A stretch of 64,000 nt of DNA, from NCBI RefSeq assembly GCF_014172405.1, contig NZ_WNXC01000001.1, forward strand, positions 682,001-746,000, written 5' to 3'. This document shows positions 33,727 through 42,163 of this stretch, one piece after another. The DNA comes from Pedobacter gandavensis (GTDB taxonomy: Bacteria > Bacteroidota > Bacteroidia > Sphingobacteriales > Sphingobacteriaceae). The notes under the pieces were generated by a model, which saw only the letters and a program-made list of their open reading frames with translations, had not been told where the DNA came from and searched no databases. Each line of letters starts with the position of its first letter. Positions within the stretch are counted from its first letter, which is position 1. The translations under genes and the position numbers were made by a program.

Positions 33727-34341
33727 TTAAACCGTGTTTAAATAATTAAGTTTGATGCCATCAATCTTTTCTATTTTGCCAAGGACCTGGTTCAGCTGTG
33801 CCTTTCTAACTTCAAACTTTATGCTGCAGGAGTTGTCAAATTGCTGAGCAAGAATGTTTAGCTGCTCTTCTTTAAATAAGCGCATCACGTCATTCATACT
33901 CAAATAATCGAAGGTAAGCTCATAAACGTCATTCACTGTCTTTTCTACAATTTCTGCAGCTTGAATCGCTTCGATTGCTGCTGATTTGTACGCATTGATT
34001 AAACCTGGAACGCCTAGTAAGGTTCCTCCGAAATAACGCACGACAACGATTAGAATATTGGTGATGTCCGCAGAAAGCATGGCGTTTAAAATTGGTCGTC
34101 CAGCAGTTCCTGAAGGCTCCCCATCATCCTGGATTCTAAAAACAGAACGGTCGGGGCTTAAACGTAAAGCCCAGCAGAAATGCCTTGCTTTTCCATGTTC
34201 TGAGCGCAATTGTGTTAGAATAGGTTTTACCTCTTCTTCTGAGCGAATGGGGTAAGCAAATGCAATAAATTTACTGCCACGGTCTTTAAATAATCCCTCG
34301 GCAGGAGCAGTTATTGTTTTATAGGTATCGTCAAATAGCAT
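33727..34341 (-). CDS. YigZ/IMPACT family protein
   Basis: A 204-residue cytosolic protein of the YigZ (UPF0029) family related to eukaryotic IMPACT/Yih1. Motifs: GSKFIAFAYPIRSEEEV, HFCWALRL, DDGEPSGTAGRPIL (about 81-94), VVVRYFGGTLLGVPGL, then a C-terminal DUF1949 half. The family is thought to act in translation control, possibly binding RNA or ribosomes. The start ATG lies 11 bases inside the upstream EamA transporter gene, which itself overlaps ribD, so the three genes form a tight minus-strand operon. A weak hairpin follows the convergent gene ends. Confidence 0.92.
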   Translation of the reverse strand: MLFDDTYKTITAPAEGLFKDRGSKFIAFAYPIRSEEEVKPILTQLRSEHGKARHFCWALRLSPDRSVFRIQDDGEPSGTAGRPILNAMLSADITNILIVVVRYFGGTLLGVPGLINAYKSAAIEAIQAAEIVEKTVNDVYELTFDYLSMNDVMRLFKEEQLNILAQQFDNSCSIKFEVRKAQLNQVLGKIEKIDGIKLNYLNTV

Positions 34342-35197
34342 GAAACTGTGATAAAGTAATAAAAATGATCGCGATTAGCGCTAGAATGAGTCCTACATAA
34401 TTGAGCTTGTTCAGCTTTTCTTTAAATAGGAATATGCCTACCAGCGTGCCTAGAATGATCACGCCAATATTCATGGCAGCGAATACCGTAGATGGATTTT
34501 CTGCCATTGCACGATGTGCTTTTAGGTAAAAAAGGATATTTCCGAAGTTGAAGATTCCCAGAACTGCACCGCAAGCCAGGTTAACCAATTCCAACTTTTG
34601 CTTTCTAATGACAGCGAGGTAAACGATTGCAAGGAGTGATAAGACAAAGGAAATCGCAAAGGTTAGGATTAAAGAACTGGTATAGGGAAGGTCTTTAATT
34701 TGTGCGATCTGCTTAAACAGGATGTCAATGACGCCAAAACCAAAAAACACCAACAATGGATATAGCCAGTTTCCTCCAGAAGTTTTTGCTTTTGATTTGC
34801 GGTAAAGCGTAAAAATAATGGCTGTAAAGCCAAAACACAGGCCTAAGATTTTTAAGGTATTGAATTGATCTCCAAACAGGAAATAGGCTGCAAGAATAGA
34901 GATAAACAAGGATAATCGCTGTGCGATATCTGTTTTGGCAATTCCAATACTTCTGATAGAAGCCCCAAGAAACCAAAAAACAAGTGGTAATAAGACACCT
35001 AGTCCGAGGTAAACCGGTGATATTTTAGCCGTAGTTAAGTCATTGATGCTGGGTTTAAAAAAGAAGAAACTCAGCGCAATCGCGAACAGGTAATTCCAGG
35101 TAATGGCCTGTAAAACATTGATTTTATACCTGCGTGCTAATTTTAAGAGCACAGCTACAGTGACGCTGCAAAAAATACTGACGATTAAATAGATCAT
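34331..35197 (-). CDS. EamA/DMT-superfamily transporter
   Basis: A 288-residue inner-membrane permease with about ten hydrophobic helices in two repeats, matching the EamA drug/metabolite transporter fold. Each half ends in the typical FLFGDQFNTLKILGLCFGF and FLFKEKLNKLNYVGLIL pattern. The substrate is unknown. The gene overlaps ribD by four bases (ATGA) upstream and yigZ by 11 bases downstream. Translational coupling with ribD raises the possibility of transport of a flavin-related compound or precursor, which is inference only. Confidence 0.92.
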   Translation of the reverse strand: MIYLIVSIFCSVTVAVLLKLARRYKINVLQAITWNYLFAIALSFFFFKPSINDLTTAKISPVYLGLGVLLPLVFWFLGASIRSIGIAKTDIAQRLSLFISILAAYFLFGDQFNTLKILGLCFGFTAIIFTLYRKSKAKTSGGNWLYPLLVFFGFGVIDILFKQIAQIKDLPYTSSLILTFAISFVLSLLAIVYLAVIRKQKLELVNLACGAVLGIFNFGNILFYLKAHRAMAENPSTVFAAMNIGVIILGTLVGIFLFKEKLNKLNYVGLILALIAIIFITLSQFHAI

Positions 35198-36252
35198 ACT
35201 TCTTGGTTATTGTGATAAATAGAGAGTTGATCATTGCCTACCTGATGTTGGGCAGCCAAGGGCTTATTTATTTTTGGCGCAGGGATTCCACCAGACCATG
35301 AAATTTTTGAGGTGAATACGCGGGCTTCATCCCATAATCCTGCCTCGATAAACTGGTTGAGTAGTTGGGCCCCACCATCAATGATCACCGATTGTATGTC
35401 CATTAAATACAACTGAAAAGCGATTTTTTGAGGGAGGTAAAAAGACATGTCTTCCATTTGAATGAAATGGATGTTGTCAATTACGTCTGTTTTTATTTCG
35501 TTGAATATGATGGTTTTAGCTTCGTTGTTGTAAATGTGATGTGTAGTTGGGATTTCCAGATTCCGGTCGATCACTATGCGGATTGGATTCCTACCAGGCC
35601 ATATTCTGGCGTTCAGTTGTGGGTTATCAATTAGTGCGGTTCTTTTACCAACAATAACCGCATCTTCTTCAGTTCTCCATTTATGAACCAAGCGTTTGGC
35701 CAAGGGCCCACTGATCCATTTTTGCATATCATCTACAGGGGCAAAATAGCCATTGGCTGTGTTTGCCCATTTTAGTATAATGTAAGGACGTTGTTGTTTA
35801 ATTCTGGTGAAAAAACGACGGTTTAGATGGGCAGATTCCTTATCAAGTAGTCCTGATTCCACTGCTATCCCGGCATTTTTTAATTTGCTGATGCCTTTGC
35901 CATCTACTGCATCAAAGGGATCCTTGTTGCCGATCACGACTCTTTTTACCTGATGTTTGATCAGCAGATCTGCGCATGGTGGTGTTTTACCGAAATGGGC
36001 GCAGGGCTCCAAGCTCACATAAGCGGTTGCTTTTTTCAGCAATAAGGCTGCTTCTGTTTCCCCATATTTAGCAAATACTGCTTTTATGGCGTTTACTTCG
36101 GCATGCGCTTCACCGATTTTCTCATGGTATCCTTCGCCAATAATGATTCCGTCAGTTACGATCACACAACCCACCATTGGATTTGGACTAACGTTTCCGG
36201 AGCCTAAAATAGCGAGCTCCAAACATCTTTTAATATATAATTCGTCGGCCAT
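35194..36252 (-). CDS. ribD: bifunctional riboflavin biosynthesis deaminase/reductase
   Basis: A 352-residue cytosolic enzyme that deaminates the GTP-derived pyrimidine and then reduces the ribose side chain in riboflavin synthesis. The zinc deaminase domain (1-145) has HAE (H50, E52) and PCAHFGKTPPC (C84, C93). The reductase domain (about 150-350) has LKWANTANGYFA, IVGKRTALIDNPQLNAR and the NADPH-binding IDGGAQLLNQFIEAGLWDE. Only 48 bases separate its start from the divergent prmC gene, leaving no room for an FMN riboswitch. First gene of the ribD-DMT-yigZ operon. Confidence 0.95.
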   Translation of the reverse strand: MADELYIKRCLELAILGSGNVSPNPMVGCVIVTDGIIIGEGYHEKIGEAHAEVNAIKAVFAKYGETEAALLLKKATAYVSLEPCAHFGKTPPCADLLIKHQVKRVVIGNKDPFDAVDGKGISKLKNAGIAVESGLLDKESAHLNRRFFTRIKQQRPYIILKWANTANGYFAPVDDMQKWISGPLAKRLVHKWRTEEDAVIVGKRTALIDNPQLNARIWPGRNPIRIVIDRNLEIPTTHHIYNNEAKTIIFNEIKTDVIDNIHFIQMEDMSFYLPQKIAFQLYLMDIQSVIIDGGAQLLNQFIEAGLWDEARVFTSKISWSGGIPAPKINKPLAAQHQVGNDQLSIYHNNQEV

Positions 36253-36286
36253 TAAGGCAAAAGTAAGGTATATTGTTCGATTTACT

Positions 36287-36294
36287 TACTTTTG
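36287..36294 (+). promoter_or_regulatory. -7 box almost on the prmC start codon
   Basis: TACTTTTG is a full TAnnTTTG match and ends six bases before the ATG at 36301. The expected transcription start falls at or next to the A of the ATG, predicting a leaderless mRNA. No good -33 TTG is seen at the usual distance. Confidence 0.55.
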
Positions 36295-36300
36295 CAGGGC

Positions 36301-37140
36301 ATGAATTTAAGCCAGTTATTAGCCCATTTTAAGATAGAATTGAAAGATGTTTATGAGGAAGAGGAAGTTAAGTCTATTTTCTCTGTCAGCGTAGAACATT
36401 TGCTTATGCTCAAGCGGAGCAGCTTGATGATGAATTGGGAGAAAGAAGTTAGCAAAGAGGAAGCTGATCAGTTTTTTTCTATTGCAGCAGGGTTAAAAAC
36501 ACATCAACCCATTCAGTACTTATTGGGAGAAGCTTACTTTTATGGCGCTACATTTAAAGTTAATGAAGCCGTGCTGATTCCCAGACCAGAGACAGAGGAA
36601 CTTGTAGATTGGATTTTAGCGGAAGACCTGGCAAATAAAACGGTTATAGACTTCGGAACTGGCAGTGGTTGTATCGCCATCAGCTTAAAAAAACATGGGA
36701 AAGCATCAGCCGTAACTGCGGTGGATATTTCAGAAAAAGCATTGGCATTGGCTGCTGAAAACGCTTCCAGACTTGAAGCTGAGGTAGATTTCATCCATGC
36801 TGATATTTTGAACTTGGATATCGTTGGGCAGTTTGACATCATCGTCAGCAATCCTCCTTATATTACCGGTACAGAAATGGCCGAAATGCATCAGAATGTT
36901 TTGGCACATGAGCCTCATCTTGCGCTATTTGTTCCAGATGAAAGGCCTTTGCTTTTCTATGAAGCGATCGCCGATTTTGCAGTCGGACATTTGAAGGAGA
37001 ATGGGCGCTTGTTTTTTGAAATCAACGAGTATTTATCAGAAGAAACCATTCAGATGCTTAAAGATAAGGGTTTCGTTAACGTTTCTTTAAGAAAAGACAT
37101 GCAAGGGAAGCCGAGAATGATCCTTGCCACAAAGGATTAG
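36301..37140 (+). CDS. prmC: peptide chain release factor N5-glutamine methyltransferase
   Basis: A 279-residue SAM-dependent methyltransferase that methylates the GGQ glutamine of release factors RF1 and RF2. The SAM-binding motif is DFGTGSGCIAI (about 117-127) and the substrate motif NPPY is at about 184-187 (IIVSNPPYITG). The N-terminal helical domain includes QPIQYLLGEAYFYG and LIPRPETEELVDW, as expected. I use the ATG at 36301; a TTG nine bases upstream lies inside the promoter box. Monocistronic; diverges from ribD and converges on xerD. Confidence 0.95.
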   Translation: MNLSQLLAHFKIELKDVYEEEEVKSIFSVSVEHLLMLKRSSLMMNWEKEVSKEEADQFFSIAAGLKTHQPIQYLLGEAYFYGATFKVNEAVLIPRPETEELVDWILAEDLANKTVIDFGTGSGCIAISLKKHGKASAVTAVDISEKALALAAENASRLEAEVDFIHADILNLDIVGQFDIIVSNPPYITGTEMAEMHQNVLAHEPHLALFVPDERPLLFYEAIADFAVGHLKENGRLFFEINEYLSEETIQMLKDKGFVNVSLRKDMQGKPRMILATKD

Positions 37141-37172
37141 TTTTTGTTTCTTTTAAGGTTAAGCGTGTCGCT

Positions 37173-38072
37173 TTAACTTCTGGGGTGGAATCCGTTGATG
37201 ATGCCTTTCAGGTAATCTCTATCCAGGTGGGTGTAAATTTCGGTAGTTGTGATGCTGGAATGCCCTAGCATTTCCTGTACGGCACGCAGGTCTGCACCAC
37301 CTTCAATCAGATGGGTAGCAAAAGAATGTCGGAAGGTATGTGGGCTAATGCTTTTCTTTAAGCCAGATGCTAAAGCCAGATCTTTGATAATCGTGAACAC
37401 GGATATTCTTGACAAGCCTGAGCCTCTGCGATTCAAAAAGATATAATCTTCATAGCCTTTTTTTATAGGGATATGAACCCGACTTTGTTCCAGGTAAATC
37501 CTGATGTACTTTAATGCTGTTGCACCAATTGGAATAATCCGCTCTTTATTTCCCTTTCCTACGATTTTTACAAATTCACTATCTGCGAATATATTGGATA
37601 TTTTAATATTGGTCAATTCTGAAACCCGCAGTCCACAGCCATAAAGTAGCTCAATAATGGCCTTGTTTCTCATGCCTTCCGGTTTAGAAGCATCAATAGC
37701 CGCTATCAATCCATTGATTTCTTCAATATTTAAAACGTCCGGTAATTTTCGGCCTAACCTCGGACTTTCCAGCAAAGCGGAAGGGTCTTCTACAATGATT
37801 TGCTCCAGCATCAGGAAGCTGAAAAATGATTTTAACCCAGAGATCACTCTAGCTTGTGTAGCGGGAAGCATTCCTAGCTCGTTAATCCAGCTGATGAATT
37901 TTTTTAAATCGGCACTGCTGATCTCTTTTACCGATGGTGCTTTGTCAATAGATTCAAAATATTGAAACAGTTTTTGAACATCATTGATATAGGCTGTAAT
38001 CGAGTTCCCTGAAAGCGCACGTTCCAGTTTCAGATAGGCTTTATAAGCGGGTATAAATGGGTTATTAATCAC
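37173..38072 (-). CDS. xerD: XerD-type tyrosine recombinase
   Basis: A 299-residue site-specific recombinase that resolves chromosome dimers at dif. The catalytic residues are all present: R149 (GCGLRVSEL), K173 (VGKGNKER), H245 and R248 (HTFRHSF), H271 (LGHSSITTTE) and nucleophile Y280 (EIYTH). The N-terminal SAM-like DNA-binding domain spans about 1-100. The housekeeping length, the lack of an attachment site and the core neighbours argue that it is XerD (or XerC) rather than a phage integrase. It diverges from aroQ with a 44-base gap. Confidence 0.93.
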   Translation of the reverse strand: MINNPFIPAYKAYLKLERALSGNSITAYINDVQKLFQYFESIDKAPSVKEISSADLKKFISWINELGMLPATQARVISGLKSFFSFLMLEQIIVEDPSALLESPRLGRKLPDVLNIEEINGLIAAIDASKPEGMRNKAIIELLYGCGLRVSELTNIKISNIFADSEFVKIVGKGNKERIIPIGATALKYIRIYLEQSRVHIPIKKGYEDYIFLNRRGSGLSRISVFTIIKDLALASGLKKSISPHTFRHSFATHLIEGGADLRAVQEMLGHSSITTTEIYTHLDRDYLKGIINGFHPRS

Positions 38073-38103
38073 ACAAAAATTTTCTACTGTAAGTTTTTAG
38101 CTT

Positions 38104-38111
38104 TAAGTTTG
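38104..38111 (+). promoter_or_regulatory. -7 box next to the aroQ start codon
   Basis: TAAGTTTG matches TAnnTTTG and ends five bases before the ATG at 38117. TTTC at 38081-38084 lies 19 bases upstream. A leaderless or nearly leaderless transcript is predicted. Confidence 0.55.
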
Positions 38112-38116
38112 AGCTA

Positions 38117-38536
38117 ATGAAGATACAAATTATTAACGGCCCAAATTTAAACCTTTTAGGCGTTCGCGAGCCAGGAATCTATGGAAATTTAGGTTTTGAC
38201 GAATATATAGCGCAATTGAGAACCATGTACAGCATCCTGCAAATTGATTACTTTCAAAGTAATGTAGAGGGTGAATTGATTAATAAATTGCATGAAGTTG
38301 GTTTTGAATATGATGGTATTGTGATCAATGCAGGGGGGTATACCCATACTTCTGTTGCCTTAGCGGATGCGATAGCGGCAATCAAGACTCCCGTAATAGA
38401 GGTTCATGTATCAAACATCTATGCAAGAGAAGAATATCGACATGTATCCTTAACTGGAAAAAATTGTAAAGGGGTGCTGACCGGGTTTGGTTTGGATGGT
38501 TACCGTTTGGCAATTGAAAGTCTTTTGAAAAGCTAA
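38117..38536 (+). CDS. aroQ: type II 3-dehydroquinate dehydratase
   Basis: A 139-residue cytosolic enzyme of the shikimate pathway that dehydrates 3-dehydroquinate to 3-dehydroshikimate. The family opening IQIINGPNLNLLGVREPGIY gives the catalytic tyrosine Y22; NAGGYTHTSVAL supplies the substrate-binding Asn; H97 in VIEVHVSN is the general acid. Length and fold are those of the dodecameric type II enzyme. It is followed eight bases later by an M28 peptidase gene, so the two are probably co-transcribed. Confidence 0.96.
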   Translation: MKIQIINGPNLNLLGVREPGIYGNLGFDEYIAQLRTMYSILQIDYFQSNVEGELINKLHEVGFEYDGIVINAGGYTHTSVALADAIAAIKTPVIEVHVSNIYAREEYRHVSLTGKNCKGVLTGFGLDGYRLAIESLLKS

Positions 38537-38544
38537 GCGCCATC

Positions 38545-39504
38545 ATGAAAAAGATTCTTTTATCTGCGGTATGCCTAGCAATTGGCGCATCTGCATTCGC
38601 GCAGGCGGATATTACTGAAAAGGAAATTAAGGAACACATCTGGACATTAGCAGCTCCGCAAATGAAAGGACGTTTTCCTGGAACCAAAGAAAACAAAAAG
38701 ACCGTTAATTATGTGGTAAAACAATTCAAGAAATCTGGAATTGCACCCTATAACGGAACTTACATACAGGAATTTACCGCCAAAATGAGGGTGAAAAAGG
38801 TAGTACAGGATACGCCTTACGTGAAAACCCAGAATGTAATCGGTTATATTGAAGGCTCAGATCCGGTTTTAAAAAACGAGTTTATTGTGATTGGTGCGCA
38901 TTATGATCACCTTGGAATGGGAGGGGCATCCTCCAAAAAACCAGACACGGTAGCGATTCATTTGGGCGCAGATGATAATGCTAGTGGAACCGCTGCACTT
39001 TTAGAAATCGGAGAAAAGTTAGCCGCAAATAAAGCCTTATTGAAACGTAGTGTATTGCTGATTGCTTTTGGTGCAGAAGAACAAGGATTATTAGGTTCTA
39101 AGTATTTTACAGAACACCCAACAGTGCCTTTATCTCAGATTAAACTGATGATTAATATGGATATGGTGGGTAGGATGAATGCCGAAAAACACTTGTATAT
39201 GGGGGGAGCTGCCACATTTAATGGCGGCGTAGAACTGATGACTAGCTTAGGTCCTGAAATTGGAATTCATCCATTTGTAAATCATTATGATGTTGGTGGT
39301 TCTGATCATGTCTCGTTTTATAAGAAAGATATTCCTGTATTGGGATTTCATACTGGCGGACATCCGCAATACCATACGCCAGAAGACGATAGACGATTGA
39401 TTAATGTTCCAGGAGAGAAACTCGTTTGTGATTATATTTATAAAGCAGTAATGAATGTTGCGAATAGGCCGGGAGCGATTGTTTTTGTTCCAGAAAAGAA
39501 GTAG
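38545..39504 (+). CDS. exported M28-family zinc metallopeptidase
   Basis: A 319-residue protein with a clear signal peptide (about 1-20, ASAFAQ). The co-catalytic zinc site is visible: H119/H122 in GAHYDHLGMGG, D143 in GADDNASGTA, E178/E179 in FGAEEQGLLGS, D206 in MINMDMVGR and the late histidine in GGSDHVSFY. M28 members are aminopeptidases or glutaminyl cyclase-like. A periplasmic aminopeptidase is most likely here. Second gene of the aroQ operon, ended by a strong bidirectional terminator. Confidence 0.93.
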   Translation: MKKILLSAVCLAIGASAFAQADITEKEIKEHIWTLAAPQMKGRFPGTKENKKTVNYVVKQFKKSGIAPYNGTYIQEFTAKMRVKKVVQDTPYVKTQNVIGYIEGSDPVLKNEFIVIGAHYDHLGMGGASSKKPDTVAIHLGADDNASGTAALLEIGEKLAANKALLKRSVLLIAFGAEEQGLLGSKYFTEHPTVPLSQIKLMINMDMVGRMNAEKHLYMGGAATFNGGVELMTSLGPEIGIHPFVNHYDVGGSDHVSFYKKDIPVLGFHTGGHPQYHTPEDDRRLINVPGEKLVCDYIYKAVMNVANRPGAIVFVPEKK

Positions 39505-39546
39505 TCTATAATTCAAAATCAAGGGTTCTAAGCCCGTTTTTCATCA

Positions 39547-39588
39547 AAAAAGAAAGCCTGCATTTTGTGATTTGCAGGCTTTCTTTTT
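39547..39588. terminator. bidirectional intrinsic terminator
   Basis: A perfect 16-base stem (39547-39562 with 39573-39588), 10-base loop, A-run on one side and T-run on the other, between convergent genes. Confidence 0.9.
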
Positions 39589-39620
39589 AAATATGCGTTT
39601 GGAGGGCAAGGTACTTAACC

Positions 39621-40640
39621 TTAAATACCTAAGCCACTAAAGAACTTGATTTTCTTAATAAAGTAGGCATAAACTATACTAGAAGCGTAATGTCCGGTAT
39701 GTTGTTGGTAAGGAAGTTGCTGCTTTGTTCTTTTCTTACCATTGACAAATATATACTTGAAGAAATGGAAATGAGCCTTACTAACGGACAGGGCAAAATC
39801 TAATTTCCCTTGTAATATGAAATGAATTAACGCAACAAAATCTATAAAAAACCGGATAAAGATTCTGAAAAAAGCATCTGATATTGGCAGGTTTTTCTGC
39901 ATGATGATCAGGTTGTTTCTGAAATTCAAATAGTTCTTATATGGGTTGTTGGCATTTAACGTTCCTCCACCAACATGGTATATTTCAGCATCCGGGCAGT
40001 ACATGATTTTATAGCCCATATTCTTTAAACGCCAGCAAAGATCAATTTCTTCCATGTGCGCAAAGAAATCAGGATCTAAGCCACCAGATTCTTTCCAACA
40101 TTTACTTTTAATGAATAAAGCTGCACCACTTGCCCAGAATATCTCTCTGGCGTCGTTATATTGACCATGATCATCTTCTACGGTATCAAAGAGGCGTCCT
40201 CTACAGAATGGGAAACAATGTAAGTCCAAATAACCACCTGCGGCACCGGCATATTCAAATTTAGTTTTATCCTTTTGCCATTTTATTTTTGGTTGTGCAG
40301 CTGCAATTTTATCGTCCGTTTCCATCAGCTCAATCACCGGCTGAATCCAGTTTTCCGGCACCTCAACATCTGAATTTAGCAGCACATAATAATCTGCAGT
40401 TACTTGTTCTAAAATCTTCCGGTAACCTTCAGCAAAGCCATAATTTCTATCGTTTTCTATCAAACGGATTTCCGGGTAATTTTTACGCAAAAATGCTACT
40501 GACTCATCTGTAGATGCATTGTCGCCTACTATAATTTGTAAATTGGGATAAACTGATCGTACTACACCCGGTAAAAAACTCTCCAGAAGTGCTTTTCCGT
40601 TCCAATTTAAAATTACTACTGCTACACTTGCTGTTGTCAT
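39621..40640 (-). CDS. family 2 glycosyltransferase
   Basis: A 339-residue GT-A fold enzyme. VAVVILNWNGKALLE, GDNASTDESVAF and YYVLLNSDVEVPENW (the DxD-like site) mark the nucleotide-sugar domain; FFAHMEEIDLCWRLKNMGYK is the acceptor-side ED motif. A C-terminal hydrophobic stretch (IRFFIDFVALIHFILQ) would attach it to the membrane. The group resembles rhamnosyl- or other cell-surface glycan transferases. I use the ATG at 40640, which overlaps the upstream acyltransferase stop by four bases (ATGA); a start nine residues earlier lies inside that gene. Confidence 0.92.
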   Translation of the reverse strand: MTTASVAVVILNWNGKALLESFLPGVVRSVYPNLQIIVGDNASTDESVAFLRKNYPEIRLIENDRNYGFAEGYRKILEQVTADYYVLLNSDVEVPENWIQPVIELMETDDKIAAAQPKIKWQKDKTKFEYAGAAGGYLDLHCFPFCRGRLFDTVEDDHGQYNDAREIFWASGAALFIKSKCWKESGGLDPDFFAHMEEIDLCWRLKNMGYKIMYCPDAEIYHVGGGTLNANNPYKNYLNFRNNLIIMQKNLPISDAFFRIFIRFFIDFVALIHFILQGKLDFALSVSKAHFHFFKYIFVNGKKRTKQQLPYQQHTGHYASSIVYAYFIKKIKFFSGLGI

Positions 40641-41518
40641 GATGCGTCTTCTCGTTTTGTTTTCCATCGCCTATGGCTCCACAGCCAATAGGACGGTTCT
40701 TCGTTAATAATTTGTTCCAATAAATTGAAATGGATATCGGTAATTTCGTGCTCCTTTGTTTCCTTTGGTACAGGACAAATGGGGACACAATCTACCTCGT
40801 AATAACCTCTTTTGAGGTATTTCAGTCTAAAATAGAATATTGGTCTATTGGTTTGTAAGGCTATTTTTTCCAATCCTAATAAGGCAGAAGTATCCTGATT
40901 TAAGAAATTTAGCCAGTAATGCGCTTCCCCACGAACCGGACTCTGATCACTCGCAAAACAAAACATACTTGCTTCATTTTTTTTGCTGGTTAACATGCGT
41001 AAGGTTTGTCGCATGGGCACACATACGTTACCGAATTTGCTCCTCATTTTTAAAAACCAGTTGTCAAAAATTTTATTGTTAAGTGGCTTGTAGATCACAT
41101 AAGCTGTTTTTGAAAGGTGTGCACCTAATGCCAGCATTCCCCATTCCCAATTGCCATAATGACCGGTACAGGCCAGCACGCTTTCTCCTTTGTTAAAGTG
41201 CGCTTCTACGAGATGTAGGTTGGTAAACTTTACACGTTTCTGAACTTCTTTCTCAGAAATAGAGTGCATTTTGATGACTTCAACAGTTAAATCCGCGAAG
41301 TACCTGAAAAATCTCTTTTCTATGTTGATGATTTCCTCCAGGCTTTTCTCTGGAAAAGAATTGACCAGATTCTCACGTACCACCTTCTTCCTGTAACCTA
41401 CAAGATAATATAGGATATAATAACAAATTGCTGCAATTAAATACAGAACTTGCATCGGCAGAAGAGAGAAAAAGCTTAAAAAAACTACTCCTATATAAGA
41501 AAAGCTTTTTTTTATCAT
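40637..41518 (-). CDS. lipid A-type lysophospholipid acyltransferase (LpxL/HtrB family)
   Basis: A 293-residue inner-membrane acyltransferase that adds a secondary acyl chain to lipid A or a related lipid. One N-terminal membrane helix (about 8-40) precedes the catalytic HX4E motif, H120 to E125 in TGHYGNWEWG, and the later SDQSP block (FCFASDQSPVRGEAHYW). It ends with WLWSHRRWKTK, the usual closing motif. Coupled by ATGA overlap to the glycosyltransferase, suggesting joint work on lipopolysaccharide or another surface glycolipid. Diverges from the wbqC-like gene with a 38-base gap. Confidence 0.93.
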   Translation of the reverse strand: MIKKSFSYIGVVFLSFFSLLPMQVLYLIAAICYYILYYLVGYRKKVVRENLVNSFPEKSLEEIINIEKRFFRYFADLTVEVIKMHSISEKEVQKRVKFTNLHLVEAHFNKGESVLACTGHYGNWEWGMLALGAHLSKTAYVIYKPLNNKIFDNWFLKMRSKFGNVCVPMRQTLRMLTSKKNEASMFCFASDQSPVRGEAHYWLNFLNQDTSALLGLEKIALQTNRPIFYFRLKYLKRGYYEVDCVPICPVPKETKEHEITDIHFNLLEQIINEEPSYWLWSHRRWKTKREDAS

Positions 41519-41556
41519 TATTTTGGCGGATTAAGAGTGCAAACATAAAATAACAG

Positions 41557-42162
41557 ATGCAAAGTTTAGCTATATTCCCCCTTTTTTATCTTCCACCAGT
41601 GAGTTATTTCAGAGAATTGAAACGTTTTGGAAACGAGTTTTTACTGGAAAAAGAGGAACATTTTCCCAAACAGACTTTCAGAAACAGGGCTACAATTTAC
41701 TCACCTAATGGGAGTTTAGATTTAATTGTTCCGGTAATCCGTGGCAAAGAACAACATACCAAAATGAAGGATGTGAAGATCAGTAATGATTTTAACTGGC
41801 AAAGATTACATTGGAAGAGTCTGGAGAGCTGTTACAGAAATTCAGCATACTTTGAATATTATGAGGATGAATTCGCCAGGTTTTATCACCAGAAATTCGA
41901 TTCTCTTTTTGATTATAACCAAGAGATTATGGATTGGTTGTTCAAACAACTGAAAATTACGCCCAAATTTGAAATGACTGAAGAATACCTAAGTGAGGTG
42001 CCTGCAGATCTTGACTTCCGTTCCGGCCCTGTATTTAAAAAACCAGCAGGTGATTTTAAACCTTACTTTCAAGTTTTTGACGATAGAGCAGGCTTTAAGC
42101 CAAACTTAAGTATTGTGGACTTGTTGTTTAATCAAGGCCCTCAATCGAAATCCTATTTTTAA
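41557..42162 (+). CDS. WbqC-like family protein
   Basis: A 201-residue soluble protein of the WbqC family, named after an O-antigen gene cluster protein of unproven biochemistry. Recognisable stretches are LAIFPLFYLPPVSYF, FPKQTFRNRATIYSPNG, LIVPVIRG and the C-terminal LSIVDLLFNQGP, where family members carry a conserved D-L-L-F/N-G segment. It begins a plus-strand run with corA (one base between stop and ATG) and mgtE. The link between a surface-glycan-type gene and metal transporters is probably just operon packing. Confidence 0.88.
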   Translation: MQSLAIFPLFYLPPVSYFRELKRFGNEFLLEKEEHFPKQTFRNRATIYSPNGSLDLIVPVIRGKEQHTKMKDVKISNDFNWQRLHWKSLESCYRNSAYFEYYEDEFARFYHQKFDSLFDYNQEIMDWLFKQLKITPKFEMTEEYLSEVPADLDFRSGPVFKKPAGDFKPYFQVFDDRAGFKPNLSIVDLLFNQGPQSKSYF

Positions 42163-42163
42163 A

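Noticed and set aside
36253..36300. FMN riboswitch upstream of ribD
   Set aside because: Only 48 bases separate ribD from prmC, far too short for the element, and none of its conserved segments are seen.
37141..37172. Possible terminator between prmC and xerD
   Set aside because: The inverted repeat is short, bulged and lacks a T-run on either strand.
37173..38072. Tyrosine recombinase as a mark of an integrated element
   Set aside because: Length, catalytic residues and core neighbours fit housekeeping XerD/XerC. There are no att-like repeats, phage or plasmid genes nearby.
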